This document shows, piece by piece, positions 35,555-44,998 of a stretch of 64,000 nt of DNA. Every line of letters starts with the position of its first letter. Position 1 is the stretch's first letter. The position numbers and the translations under genes were made by a program. Origin of the DNA: Strigamia acuminata (taxonomy: Eukaryota; Arthropoda; Chilopoda; Geophilomorpha; Linotaeniidae); NCBI GenBank assembly GCA_949358305.1, contig OX442324.1:6731601-6795600 (forward strand), in the 5' to 3' direction. The notes beneath the pieces are model-generated. The model was not told where the DNA came from and searched no databases. It was given only the letters and a program-made list of their open reading frames with translations.

Positions 35555-35853
35555 TGTTGGCCTTTTTGTTCCCCGAGATTAATTTATAGTTGCTTATACT
35601 CGATGTTTACTCTAATGTTCGATATTTATCAGTTACTTAATTTGTAGACATCGTTTATTGATTGGATCCTATGAGATCCTATATTTTGCTTTGTTTAGAT
35701 TTCGTTTATCGGGTTTTAGTTTTGCCCGATTATGTATCTCATTTTATCATTGCCTTTGTTATTGCTTGCGTTTTCCTGTTTTCACCACAATGGATGCGAA
35801 TAAAGCTCCCGATGCTTTTTATCATTTTGCCTCTTATTTTCAACTTTTCCACA
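35555..35853 (+). repeat. 3' LTR of E3
   Basis: 299 bp, reads the same as 29299-29597. Followed by TSD GAATT. Confidence 0.96.
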
Positions 35854-35879
35854 GAATTCACTGCAAAACCAATACACTT

Positions 35880-36684
35880 CACTAGGCACAAACACAGCAC
35901 GGTTCCCGCGTAGTTCGAGGCGGAAAACCAAAATTGGGCAATTCCTTCTGAAGGAATTAAATAGCTCCCGGTAGCCAGTCTGAGAGGGTCCGATCGATTC
36001 ACCTGGGAACCGCGGGAAACCTCACTTGTACCACGACAAGCACTACAGGAAAATACAATGGCGCTTACTCGGATTCGAGTGAAGGGCGCCAAGGATACTA
36101 AGTGTCCCACACCAAAATCCCCCTTAAGACTAACAAAATAATTACGACTCTGAAAAATAAAGAAGGCGAAATGGAGAATCTGTGTGGGATCGTCACCACA
36201 CCGTCGTGTAGAAAACACGGGTTTTAAATGCTTTTCTCGAAAAAGCAAGTGAAAATCGCGATTCGGATTTAAATCCGAACCCGTCTCGATTAAATCGAGG
36301 GAAAAATCCAAAAATCCGTCAAAAAATGAATAAATCGACGATACTGTAGACACGCCGGGGTGAATACAGCAGGTTTTGCCCGTTTCTTGGTGAAAATACG
36401 TCTCGTCGACGTTGTCGAGTTGAAATCTTGGTGAGATTTGCGTCGGATCTGAAAATATAAAAGTTTGCCGTAAAACTCGCGTAACCCGCGAAGTTCTCGG
36501 CAAAATTAAACGATCCAGCGTGTGCAGAACGTCGGATGAACGTCTCGAAGACGTTATCGCGACGAAAATGACGAAAATCGGCGTTGAAATCTGAAAATAA
36601 CAAAAAATCTGCCGCGAATCGCGAAAATCGCGAAATTCTTGGCAAAATTAGGCAGTGGAATGTGCTAGCAGAGGAAGCTAACCA
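35880..36684 (-). other. E2 5' leader
   Basis: Non-coding region between the E2 PBS and the solo LTR-B. A 254-codon minus-strand open frame (35739-36503) crosses from leader through LTR-B into the E3 LTR and has no domain, so it is not called. Confidence 0.7.
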
Positions 36685-36697
36685 CCCTCTGCTACCA
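36685..36697 (-). promoter_or_regulatory. E2 primer-binding site (initiator tRNA-Met 3' end)
   Basis: The minus strand reads TGGTAGCAGAGGG two bases after the LTR. The LTR itself ends CCTCTGCTACA, so the LTR end and PBS form an inverted repeat across the junction. Confidence 0.9.
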
Positions 36698-36699
36698 AT

Positions 36700-37233
36700 T
36701 GTAGCAGAGGGGAGGAAAATAGCACGAAAAACCGTGCTAAAACACAGAAAACGAGTGGCCGAATCGATAATGGAGGCGTACGTCTCGTACGCACGGGCGA
36801 CGTTGTCAGCGGAGATTCGGGCGGCGTTTGGCCGTGCAATTGCACTTATATGCCAAAGAATGATGCAACAATAATGTAAAATGATAAAACAAATTTAATA
36901 ATAAGGAATTGTCTTACAAAAGGTTCCATTTTCATGATGAAACTGCAGAGAAGGCGTGCACGTCTGTGCGGCGCCATATGGGATACAGTGTGATAACAAC
37001 ACGACACCTAGTGTCGGAATACGGTAATAAATATAACAGAAAAAACTCAAAGGATGGCGAGTGCATGGTGCTACATGCATGAATACATCAAACAAATGAT
37101 AAACAATTGGGAAATGCGTGAATAACTGATAAATAAGATTTCACACTAGAAAAACACTGGGATATTAGTAATGGGAAAAAGGAAAAGTCGAATATATATT
37201 AAATCGACATGAATATGGTCCAAAAGACCAACA
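36700..37233 (-). repeat. 5' LTR of E2
   Basis: 534 bp, about three mismatches to the 3' LTR plus 12 extra bases. Followed by TSD GAACC. Confidence 0.95.
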
Positions 37234-37238
37234 GAACC

Positions 37239-37357
37239 GTCCCTCGTCCAGTGACTTGTGATTTGCCTTGTCCTAATTCGATGTCGAAAGGCGGAATGTT
37301 CGTGAAATCGGTGAATAAAGCTCGCACATGGGTCACAAGGTCGGTTGCACCACAATC
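37239..37357 (-). pseudogene. E1 protease, N-terminal half
   Basis: Minus strand reads DCGATDLVTHVRALFTDF ... QGKSQVTGRGTV, the copia protease active-site region (D-C-G). It continues on the far side of E2 at 23344 with QLLTS. The upstream end is cut by the LTR-B palindrome. Confidence 0.9.
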
Positions 37358-37796
37358 TATTGGTTTTGCAGTGAATTCTTTCGCCATTTGTGTTAATGTT
37401 ACGCGTTTCAGAATTAGCGTAATAGATGTGTACGCCTGTTACTGCGAGTGTGTGTTTCATCTGTGTTGTTGTGTTTAGTTTTCTACGCATTATTCTGTTT
37501 ACTGTTCTCAGCACGGATGGACAACTTTGTGTTTTGGGTGTGCATGTCACCACTGGATATCCGTAGATGGATATGTGTTATTTATTCTTTTGTAAAGAAC
37601 AAATTCATATCAAATAATATGGATTTGTTCTCCTTTTATTGTGTATCCCGTTTAGAGACTATGTAGCCTCGAAACGGCACTCGTTTTATGTTTTTCCGAT
37701 GATTAAACATGGCGGCCACACTTTGTGCTTACCGCACAGTTTAAATCCGACGTTTTATTAATGGATTCGACACACCACTCGCTCCAAGAAACAATA
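37358..37796 (+). repeat. LTR-B, left arm of the palindrome
   Basis: 439 bp reading TATTGGTTTTGCAG ... GAAACAATA. It is the inverted partner of 38689-39127, with only about three mismatches seen. In plus orientation it would read into the Vasa-like sequence. Confidence 0.9.
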
Positions 37797-37917
37797 CATG
37801 TTTTTCGTATTGAGCTTTGTGTCGTCTCTTGGGCGGGGAGAGTTGTGCTTGTTAAACCTTAATCTTTCTACTTAGATTAGATAGCGATTTAGAATCAACG
37901 AATTTGCACAAAACAAC
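37797..37917 (+). other. Leader preceding the Vasa-like start codon
   Basis: 121 nt between LTR-B and ATG, repeated inverted at 38568-38688. I cannot tell whether it is the host gene's 5' UTR, retroelement leader, or both. No tRNA-complementary PBS follows LTR-B. Confidence 0.6.
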
Positions 37918-38517
37918 ATGGAGGAAGACGATGCGAACTGGGGGTCTGAAAACATGAATGGAAACAACGGCGGGATGGCACCGAGCTTTGGGAGAGGCTA
38001 TATGAAGAAAAAGCACGATGATCGAAGCAATTTAGGACAAAAGACAGGTGGTGATAATCAGTTCGAAAGTAACTCGAAACAGAATTACGAGGAAGATGGT
38101 GAATGGAACGATGATTCAGCGAGTGGCGGAAACAATTGGCAATCGAATAACGACGGCGGGGGTAACGGTTGGCAACCGAAAGGTTCGAGCAATTGGAACA
38201 AGAACGATGATGTGCCACACGGAGGCGGATATAGGGAGAACCGTTCGGGCGGAAACAACACCTGCTTTAAGTGTAACGAAAGTGGCCACATAGCCAGAGA
38301 ATGTCCGAATAGTGCACGAAGCGGTGGCGGTGGCGGTGGAGGAAGAGCATGTTTTAAATGCGGCGAAGACGGCCATATCTCTCGAGACTGTCCGAATCCT
38401 GGTAGTAACGGTGGAGGTGGAGGTGGAGGAAGAGCATGTTTTAAATGCGGTGAAGAAGGCCACATGTCTCGAGAATGTACGAATCCTGGTAGTAACCATT
38501 CACCATCTTCCTCGTAA
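37918..38517 (+). pseudogene. DDX4: Captured Vasa/DDX4-like N-terminus with three CCHC zinc knuckles
   Basis: A 199-codon frame: acidic start MEEDDANWGSE, a Gly/Asn-rich stretch, then three knuckles, CFKCNESGHIARECP, CFKCGEDGHISRDCP and CFKCGEEGHMSRECT, separated by glycine runs. This acidic, Gly-rich, multi-knuckle layout is typical of the N-terminus of Vasa germ-line helicases in many invertebrates. The DEAD-box helicase core is absent: the frame ends when it runs into the inverted right arm (…SNHSPSSS). No introns are visible, suggesting an mRNA origin. Alternatives are another glycine-rich CCHC RNA-binding protein such as a CNBP relative. It is a transduced fragment, not a working helicase. 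Confidence 0.62.
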
Positions 38518-38567
38518 TTCTGTTTCGAGTTACTTTCAGACCCCCAGTTCGCATCGTCTTCCTCCAT
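38496..38567 (-). pseudogene. DDX4: Second, inverted copy of the Vasa-like start lacking a 39-codon block
   Basis: Minus strand from ATG 38567-38565 reads MEEDDANWGSE joined directly to SNSKQNYEEDGEW. The left arm has 39 extra codons (37950-38066) between these. The missing block is in frame. The junction shares the four bases GAAA with both block edges, so exon skipping and a microhomology deletion are both possible. Confidence 0.85.
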
Positions 38568-38688
38568 GTTGTTTTGTGCAAATTCGTTGATTCTAAATCG
38601 CTATCTAATCTAAGTAGAAAGATTAAGGTTTAACAAGCACAACTCTCCCCGCCCAAGAGACGACACAAAGCTCAATACGAAAAACATG

Positions 38689-39127
38689 TATTGTTTCTTG
38701 GAGCGAGTGGTGTGTCGAATCCATTAATAAAACGTCGGATTTAAACTGTGCGGTAAGCACAAAGTGTGGCCGCCATGTTTAATCATCGGAAAAACATAAA
38801 ACGAGTGCCGTTTCGAGGCTACATAGTCTCTAAACGGGATACACAATAAAAGGAGAACAAATCCATATTATTTGATATGAATTTGTTCTTTACAAAAGAA
38901 TAAAGAACACATATCCATCTACGGATATCCAGTGGTGACATGCACACCCAAAACACAATGTTGTCCATCCGTGCTGAGAACAGTAAACAGAATAATGCGT
39001 AGAAGACTAAACACAACAACACAGATGAAACACACACTCGCAGTAACAGGCGTACACATCTATTACGCTAATTCTGAAACGCGTAACATTAACACAAATG
39101 GCGAAAGAATTCACTGCAAAACCAATA
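38689..39127 (-). repeat. LTR-B, right arm (3' LTR of fragment E4)
   Basis: 439 bp in minus orientation. Immediately right of it, 39128-39142 is a polypurine tract on the minus strand (GAAAGAGGGGGAT), as expected before a 3' LTR. Confidence 0.9.
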
Positions 39128-39143
39128 ATCCCCCTCTTTCTTT

Positions 39144-39925
39144 TCATTTGTGCCGCTCTGCAAAAATTCGTTCACAAAGGGTCGATAATCGAGGGAAGGG
39201 TAACCATTTGGTTAATATGTCCGCTACGTTGGACACGCCCGGAATATGATGTATTCCAAAAGTTCCCTTTGTGTACCAATCTCGCAAAAAGTGAAAACGA
39301 ACCTCTATATGTTTGTTCGCTCTGTTTTCGATTCTATTTTTCGCGTATTGTATAGCGGATGTGCTGTCCGCATACACAATTGGCTTAACTCTCTGGGGAT
39401 CACGCAAGACATCGGCTTCAAACAATCTCTCCAACCAGATCACCTCCCGCACACCGTCTACGATGGCAATAAATTCACTCTCCATCACCGAGAGCGCCGT
39501 CAATTTCTGTTTGCGACAAGCCCAAGACACGGGAACCCCACCAATGTAGATGATGTGCCCCCCGAAACTTCTTCTCTGGTCTAAATCCGAGGCATGAGAG
39601 GCATCTGTGTAAATCGACATGCCTGTATTCTTACATAATCCCAAATTGATGCAGAAATCCCTTGTTTGAGATAAGTACTTTAGCACTTGCAGCAGCATTT
39701 GCACATGCTTGTAAGAGTGCACCTCGTTATATTGTGATAACACAATTACTGAGAACAAGATGTCTGGTCTTGTTCTCATGGCAATGAATAGTAAACTGCC
39801 AACAAGCGCGCGATAGGGGAATTCCACATCCACTCGCTCACCAGGACGCACACTTCGGATCATCGTACCAACGGTTCCTGGAACTTTGATACGATGCGAG
39901 TAATCAATTCTATATTTCTTGCACT
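39144..39925 (-). pseudogene. E4: copia RT C-terminus and RNase H of the LTR-B family
   Basis: Minus-strand coding from KKYRIDYSHRIKVPGTVGT through FPYRALVGSLLFIAMRTRPD to RNase H (IYTDASHASDL, VMESEFIAIVDG, YADSTSAIQYAKN, NKHIEVRFHFLRDW, NVADILTKWL). Everything upstream in its own pol is missing: at about 39930 the sequence switches to E1's MQSNE. Sequence is clearly distinct from E1/E2 RNase H. With its PPT and LTR-B it identifies the element family that captured the Vasa-like piece. Confidence 0.9.
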
Positions 39926-40389
39926 CATTGGATTGCATAAAGTGGGCAACCGGGCGCTCGATGGCCTGTGGCGCACTGCAGAAAAATGTCCCTTTCCGGA
40001 TTGGACGTGAACTTCCTCGAGGACGAGTGTCTTCGACCTTGGCGACAGCGTTCTTATTCCGTCTTCGACTCTTACTTCTCGAGGAGCGTTGTACGGAAGC
40101 CGTCGACTAATTCGGATTCTCACGTCGAGGATGGGGGCACTTATTCGCGTAGTGGCCCATCTGCTCACAATTAAAACACCGAATAGTTGACAGATCACGA
40201 GCACCGGATTTATTACGTTGTCGAAACTGTCCTTTCGCAGAAGTATGAGCCGTCGGTGGAGTTGTTCGGAGCAGACCCACTGATCTTAAACGAGATTGTT
40301 CGGCTATCAACTGTTCCGCGACCAAAATCGGGGTGAATTGGTCATCCGGCCAATGGTAGATCCCATATAGATGGTAGATCCCTTATATA
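39926..40389 (-). pseudogene. E1 gag C-terminal half
   Basis: Minus strand reads IYHWPDDQFTPILVAEQLIA, knuckle CFNCEQMGHYANKC, then a TAG at 40107-40109 in an Arg/Ser-rich stretch, and finally IERPVAHFMQSNE leading to protease. The gag N-terminus and most of the 5' LTR are deleted. A 12-bp direct repeat (ATGGTAGATCCC) sits at the deletion edge near 40355-40383. Confidence 0.85.
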
Positions 40390-40437
40390 AAGCATAAACA
40401 TTTGATATCGACAATAAATTTGGTCTTTAGACCAACA
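40390..40437 (-). repeat. Remnant of the E1 5' LTR
   Basis: 48 bp matching the right end of the E1 3' LTR at 20069-20116 (TTGATATCGACAATAAATTT then GGTCTTTAGACCAACA). TSD TTTAT follows. Confidence 0.88.
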
Positions 40438-40709
40438 TTTATCACTGTTTAATAACAATTGAAAAAGTTGACTTTTTCAATGTGATGCATCATGGTTGTT
40501 GGCTGGATGTCCGACGTCATCAGTTCTGTGGTGGTTGGTGGTGGTGTTGTTGCGCATGCGCATCAAACTGCGCATGCGCAGAAGACAGTTTTAAACTCCT
40601 GCACTCAAGGTCAGCCATTATGAATCCACCCTAGGCTCGGAACTAATTCCAGGTCAACTGTACTAGAGAACTGACAACGTCATACTCCCATGATTCTTTG
40701 CCTTGTCAA

Positions 40710-41029
40710 TGTTGATTTGTGCTGGAAATCACTTGTAATTCCGTGGCTTTGCAGTGGTGTGGAAAACTTCAGTTGGAAATAAAAGCACAACTTGTTTGCT
40801 GCTTTGAAACTAAGCATAGAGTGAATGTTTTATTCTCTTAGTCATGTGACTGTCCAGTAGGTATACAGCGCCACCTTATGGCAATAAATACAAACACATT
40901 GTAAACAAAGCTGCAATTAGTTACGCAGCTAAAAGTAAACATAAATAAATGGTCACAACAAATAGAAAGCATTACTGCTTGATAATACGACATGAATATA
41001 CATAAATGGCTACACATTATATTCTAACA
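40710..41029 (-). repeat. 3' LTR of E5
   Basis: 320 bp, TGTTGATTTGTGC ... ATTCTAACA on plus. Confidence 0.95.
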
Positions 41030-41049
41030 ATTGGCCCCCTCGTATTATC

Positions 41050-42168
41050 AAGCGCTTAGAATATTTAAGTCAACTAGGAAACGATTACAAAAATGCACAA
41101 GATCAATTTTGTCAACGGATTTCGTAAAGATGTCCGCAAAATTACATTTCGTTCCTACATGTGTGATTTGAAGAACATGAATCGAACAATCGATAAGTCC
41201 ACCACAGGTGAGAATGTCTCTTCATATGACTCTACGTAGACTTGTGAGAAGCCCTGCGCCACGAGGCTTGCTTTATATCGTGCGATCTCTTGTTTGTCAT
41301 TTTGTTTGACAGTGTAGATCCATTTGCAACCTATGATTTTCGTATCAGGTGGTGGGGGAACCAATTCCCACACTTCTAGTTCATGCATCGTATTGATCTC
41401 GTCGCAAATTGCTTGATCCCATTCATTCTTTTCTGGTAAGTTGACTATTTGCTCAAAGCGTGTTGGTATAAAAACTTCGAGATGATTTGCCTCCAAATCA
41501 ATGTCAAAATCGTCGGTGGTTACATTCGATTCAGACGGTTTCTTCCTTCTTTTGTCTTCAAAAAGGTGTTCTGGAACACAAAGATTGTGATCTGCACAAT
41601 AACGCTTCACGTCAGGTATGGAACGTAATTTGGGCTTGTCGTACCCTTCGATCGAATATTGACAATCCTTTTGTCCAGTGGGTCTAATCTTCTCTGTTTT
41701 CTTCCACACAAGAGGTGGTATTGTTCGGACTGGATCTTGAACTTCTGTCCTTGCTTGTGGTGCGATTGCTGGCTGTTTGGCATGAAGTTTTTCTTCTGGC
41801 AATCTGAATTTGAGTTTTAGTTGAGGTAACTCCAGTTGTGGATCTTCTTTCTTCTTAATTGGTACTGGCGGGGGTAGCGGCGGCCTCACATCTTCGTCCG
41901 AATAATATTGACGATCATTGTCGTCATCCAAATTATCGTCCAGGTTGTCGATATATGATGTGTATCTCTCAGGTAGGCCCAGCACGCCTTCAACTCCGTG
42001 CCTGCTTTCAACGAATTTAACATCGCTCGTTTCGATGACTTTAGAAAATTCCGGTAGCCACACTCTATATCCTTTCGTGATCCGGGAATATCCAAGCATG
42101 ATTCCATGCAGACCCTTGTTGTCTATTTTTCCATCTCGCACTCTTTTGCACGAAACATAGACTTCCAA
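41050..42168 (-). pseudogene. E5 integrase C-terminus and truncated RT
   Basis: Minus-strand frame with the integrase C-terminal module (IMLGYSRITKGYRVW), a linker, and the start of RT (EWDQAICDEINTMHELEVW, GCKWIYTVKQND, ETFSPVVDLSIVRFMFF). It then jumps to sequence ending LQITHVGTKCNFADIFTKSV (about 41090-41170), the very end of copia RNase H. So the catalytic YVDD region and the RNase H core are deleted. There is a frame break from the upstream gag-integrase frame at about 42165. Confidence 0.9.
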
Positions 42169-44329
42169 ATTTTCTTAAATGTTGGAGTGATGGTTTGCGG
42201 CCATAGTACAACTCCATTGGCGTCTTGTCTGAATTCAGCTTGGCAATTTTATTCCTAAGGTAGTTAAATGTCAAAATTGCTTCGTCCCAAAAACGGTGTT
42301 CCAATTTTGCATCGTAAACAAGGGCTTGCATCCCATTCGCCAAAGTCTGGTTTAGCCTTTCAGAAACGCCATTCTGAGCAGGCGTATACGCGTTGGTCCT
42401 CTCGTGAATGATCCCTAGTTCCTCGAGGTACTCTCCAAACTTATTGGAACAAAACTCCATTCGATTGTCTGTTCGGATGGCTAGAACCGATTTCCCAAGT
42501 AATCGTTCTATTCGTTTCACGTGTTTTTGAAATATGTCAAATACTTCGTCCTTTTTCTTCATGAGGTACACTGTAGAATAACGGGAAAAATCGTTCGTAA
42601 TGGTAAGGAAATACCTATTTCCTGACAGTGTCGCTGTCCCAAAAGCTCCGCATACATCCATGTGCAGAAGTTGTAATGGTTCTTTCGACCGAATTCCAGG
42701 CAACGACTTATGAGACACCGATTTCTTCTTTGCTAATGTGCAGACATCACATTGTGTAATTGGCACGTCTAGAATTGGCAGTCCAATTACCGCATCTCGC
42801 TTGCTCATCTCTTGTACGCTTGGAATGTGGATGTGTCCAAGTCGCTCATGCCACAACCTCGCTTCCTCTGGATTGGATGTCCTTTTAGTTGAGCTAGTTG
42901 ATTCTTGTTTTTGTTGTTCGCCCGTATTCGCTTTGTTGTTTTCTTTTAGTTTCAATTTCTCAAAATCAGGTTTCTGATCACTTGTTTTGATGTAATAAAG
43001 TCTGTCCTTTTTCACCGCTTCCATCAATTGTCTTTTCCACTGCGGGTCGTAGACTTTCACTAATCCTGAACCAATCGCGACTTTACATCTGGCCTCGTCA
43101 ATGCATGGCCCCGACAACAAATTTCTTCTCAAATCTGGCGCGTAGTAGACCTTTTTCAATGTGACTGGAATTGTATCGTTTCCCACTAAACACATTACGC
43201 ACACATCTCCAACGCCTTGAATTTGGATTAATGTCTTCTTATCCGCTTGGCTTATCGTTCCACTAGTATCTTTAAAGTTGAAGAATTGGCTCCTATCTTT
43301 GCAGAAATGTCCAGTGGCCCCGGTGTCATAAATCCAACAATTGTTGGCTGCACTGCACTGCAACATTTCTTCTTTGTCTAATTCCGTTAGGAAACCAACG
43401 TCTAACATGTTTGTGTCCAAATCTTCGACTGTGTTTGTGTTCAAGCTGTTATTTGGCGCGAGCTGCACCGTGCAATCTCTCGCCCAATGTCCTGGTTGAT
43501 TGCATCGAAAACACGGCCCCCGTCTCGATGATCCGGTCGTGTTTCCGCGAAAATTCCTCGAATTTTTGCCGCCTCGATAACTCGATTTGCCGCCCTTTTG
43601 TGCGCCTTGAAAACCACGATTGTTCTGACTGTTGTATCCTTGTTGTTGGGATTTGGGCGTGTTATCACTGTTCTTTGTGTTTGAATTGTTCTGTCCCATG
43701 CTGAAAGCATCTATTATTGGCCCCTGGCCTGAATCCCGCCTCTGTTGCGCAAGTCTTCCTTCTTCGGCGACCAACTCAGCTTCCACCTTTTCTAGTGTGA
43801 AATTAATGTCTTCCCATCGGTAAATAGCTTGGACGATGGACTGGTATTCCTGCGGCAAATACCGAATTAGCTGGAATGCCTGGTACAAATCTTCTAATTT
43901 GTGTTTGACATCGGCGAGTTTCTTTGCCGCATTGCGTATCTTGGCTGCGAAGACTCCAATCGTTTCCGTCGCCGGGTCGTATTTGAGGCTGAAGAATTCG
44001 TCCAACAAACGAATTATCCTCGCTCTAGATACTGGTTCGAAGTTGGCTTTGAGCGTGTCCCACGACTTCTTGGCATCGTTGACCCCGCTTAGCAATTCGT
44101 GATACTGCTCTTCGATTGAGTAGTAAATCAAGCTGAAGGCCCGTCCTTTTCGCAGCTTGTAGTCGGATCAATCACGCCACGACGCTCCAGGTGCTAAAGC
44201 CTCTTATGTTCCGTCTGTGAATGCCCAGCATCCGTGATGCATTAACAGCACCTTGATCTGCTGTTTCCAACCATCGTAATTTGTCCGGTTTAGTAATGTG
44301 ACTTTTCTGTCCAATTTGTTCGAATCCAT
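42165..44329 (-). pseudogene. E5 gag, protease and integrase core
   Basis: The gag start is ATG 44329-44327 (MDSNKLDRKVTLLNRTNYDG); two in-frame stops follow within 60 codons (near 44205 and 44167), and the frame is then open from 44131. It has a gag core, knuckle CFRCNQPGHWARDC, protease WIYDTGATGHFCKD, finger LWHERLGHIHIP / CDVCTLAKKKSVSH, and integrase core (HMDVCGAFG, ITNDFSRYSTVY, IRTDNRMEFC, YTPAQNGVSERLNQT). IIDD is replaced by ITND, and the second DNG by DNR, otherwise the triad is present. Dead because of stops and the missing RT. Confidence 0.92.
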
Positions 44330-44998
44330 AATGATTTGCAATTGTGAATGACTCGAACTTGGTTTCACACTGGACACGAACACTTATTTCCCTCAAAAAC
44401 ACTTTCTGTACTGGATAATCGCAACAAAGTGCAGTGTTGCGATGTTAGTTCGCTCTTAAATTAGGTTAGTATTTATCCTAGTACAACACTAAGCTAACAA
44501 TGCAATGATATCGAAAAATAAACACGAAAATTGTTCATAAATGTTGTTTTTCCGTCTTGCAAATTGTTCTCCAATTTTCCGTCCTTGTTTTTGAAATCCT
44601 TTCCGCTTATTCCCGTCCAAAAATTCCGGTTCACACTTCACGTGTGGTTGTGGAGAATTTTCGTCCCGTTTTGGCACTCGTAGAATCGGTTATCTGTCCT
44701 CGCTATCGTCTCGTCGACGATACGTATTGCGCCTCGCAATATCAAAACAGCAACGTCCAATAACGTTCAAAATTCGGAAAAGAAAAACACGTAAATAATT
44801 GATTTAATACTGTTCGAACCAAAACCAGTGCTCCCGTGTTGCTTGTTGACTCGAAATGGCTTCTTCTCGCTGAATCCAGTGGCACAAACACAAGCTGGCC
44901 ATTTCCATCATGGGCGCCGCCATCTTGGATTTTTCCCAAATGACCTCCAAATGGATGAAAAACACTTCAAAAGTTTTTCCAAAGTTTTCCTACGTTGT

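Larger units (their letters stand above)
29299..35853 (+). mobile_element. Copia retrotransposon E3, youngest level of the nest
   Basis: 6555 bp, TSD GAATT at 29294-29298 and 35854-35858. LTRs 29299-29597 and 35555-35853, both 299 bp and identical as far as I can read. PBS follows the 5' LTR directly, PPT precedes the 3' LTR. The gag-pol frame is complete except for one break at 32788 in integrase. The orientation is opposite to E1, E2 and E5. Confidence 0.95.
28880..35874 (-). mobile_element. Solo LTR-B inserted in the E2 leader (third level, split by E3)
   Basis: LTR-B sequence at 28880-29298 continues at 35859-35874 and is interrupted by E3. TSD CACTT at 28875-28879 and 35875-35879. The ends are TATTG...CAATA rather than TG...CA. 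It is about 85-90% like the two 439-bp LTR-B copies of the palindrome at 37358-39127. No internal sequence, so it is a recombined solo LTR. Confidence 0.85.
23350..37233 (-). mobile_element. Copia retrotransposon E2 (second level)
   Basis: TSD GAACC at 23345-23349 and 37234-37238; insertion splits E1's protease between GRGTV and QLLTS. LTRs 23350-23871 and 36700-37233 differ by about three substitutions and a 12-bp indel, so it is young. Order on the minus strand: 5' LTR, PBS, leader (with a solo LTR-B inserted), gag, pol, PPT, 3' LTR. Two in-frame TGA codons and a frameshift/deletion in RT show it is inactive. Confidence 0.93.
37358..39127. mobile_element. Palindromic LTR-B / Vasa-like chimera
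   Basis: Left arm 37358-38106 and right arm 38496-39127 are inverted copies. After removal of a 117-nt block (37950-38066) from the left arm, both are exactly 632 nt. Each arm is LTR-B, a 121-nt leader and the first codons of a Vasa-like frame. The 389-nt centre (38107-38495) is single copy and encodes three zinc knuckles. On the right it adjoins a copia polypurine tract and RNase H (39128-39925), so the right LTR-B is that element's 3' LTR. No target-site duplication was found at the outer edges. Confidence 0.88.
19579..40437 (-). mobile_element. Copia retrotransposon E1 (outer level of the nest)
   Basis: Flanked by TSD TTTAT (19574-19578 and 40438-40442). Left (3') LTR 19579-20116; the right (5') LTR survives only as about 48 bp (40390-40437), because a deletion joins it to mid-gag. 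Coding order on the minus strand: gag end (40360-39940), protease (37357-37239 and 23344-23290), integrase, RT end and RNase H (to 20400). E2 is inserted in protease and the Vasa-like palindrome between gag and protease. Confidence 0.9.

Noticed and set aside
35739-36503. 254-codon minus frame
   Set aside because: Runs across E2 leader, LTR-B and E3 LTR boundaries, so it exists only because of the insertions.
37918-38517. A functional Vasa or CNBP gene
   Set aside because: There is no helicase core, the frame ends in its own inverted copy, and it lies between retroelement LTRs inside a retroelement.
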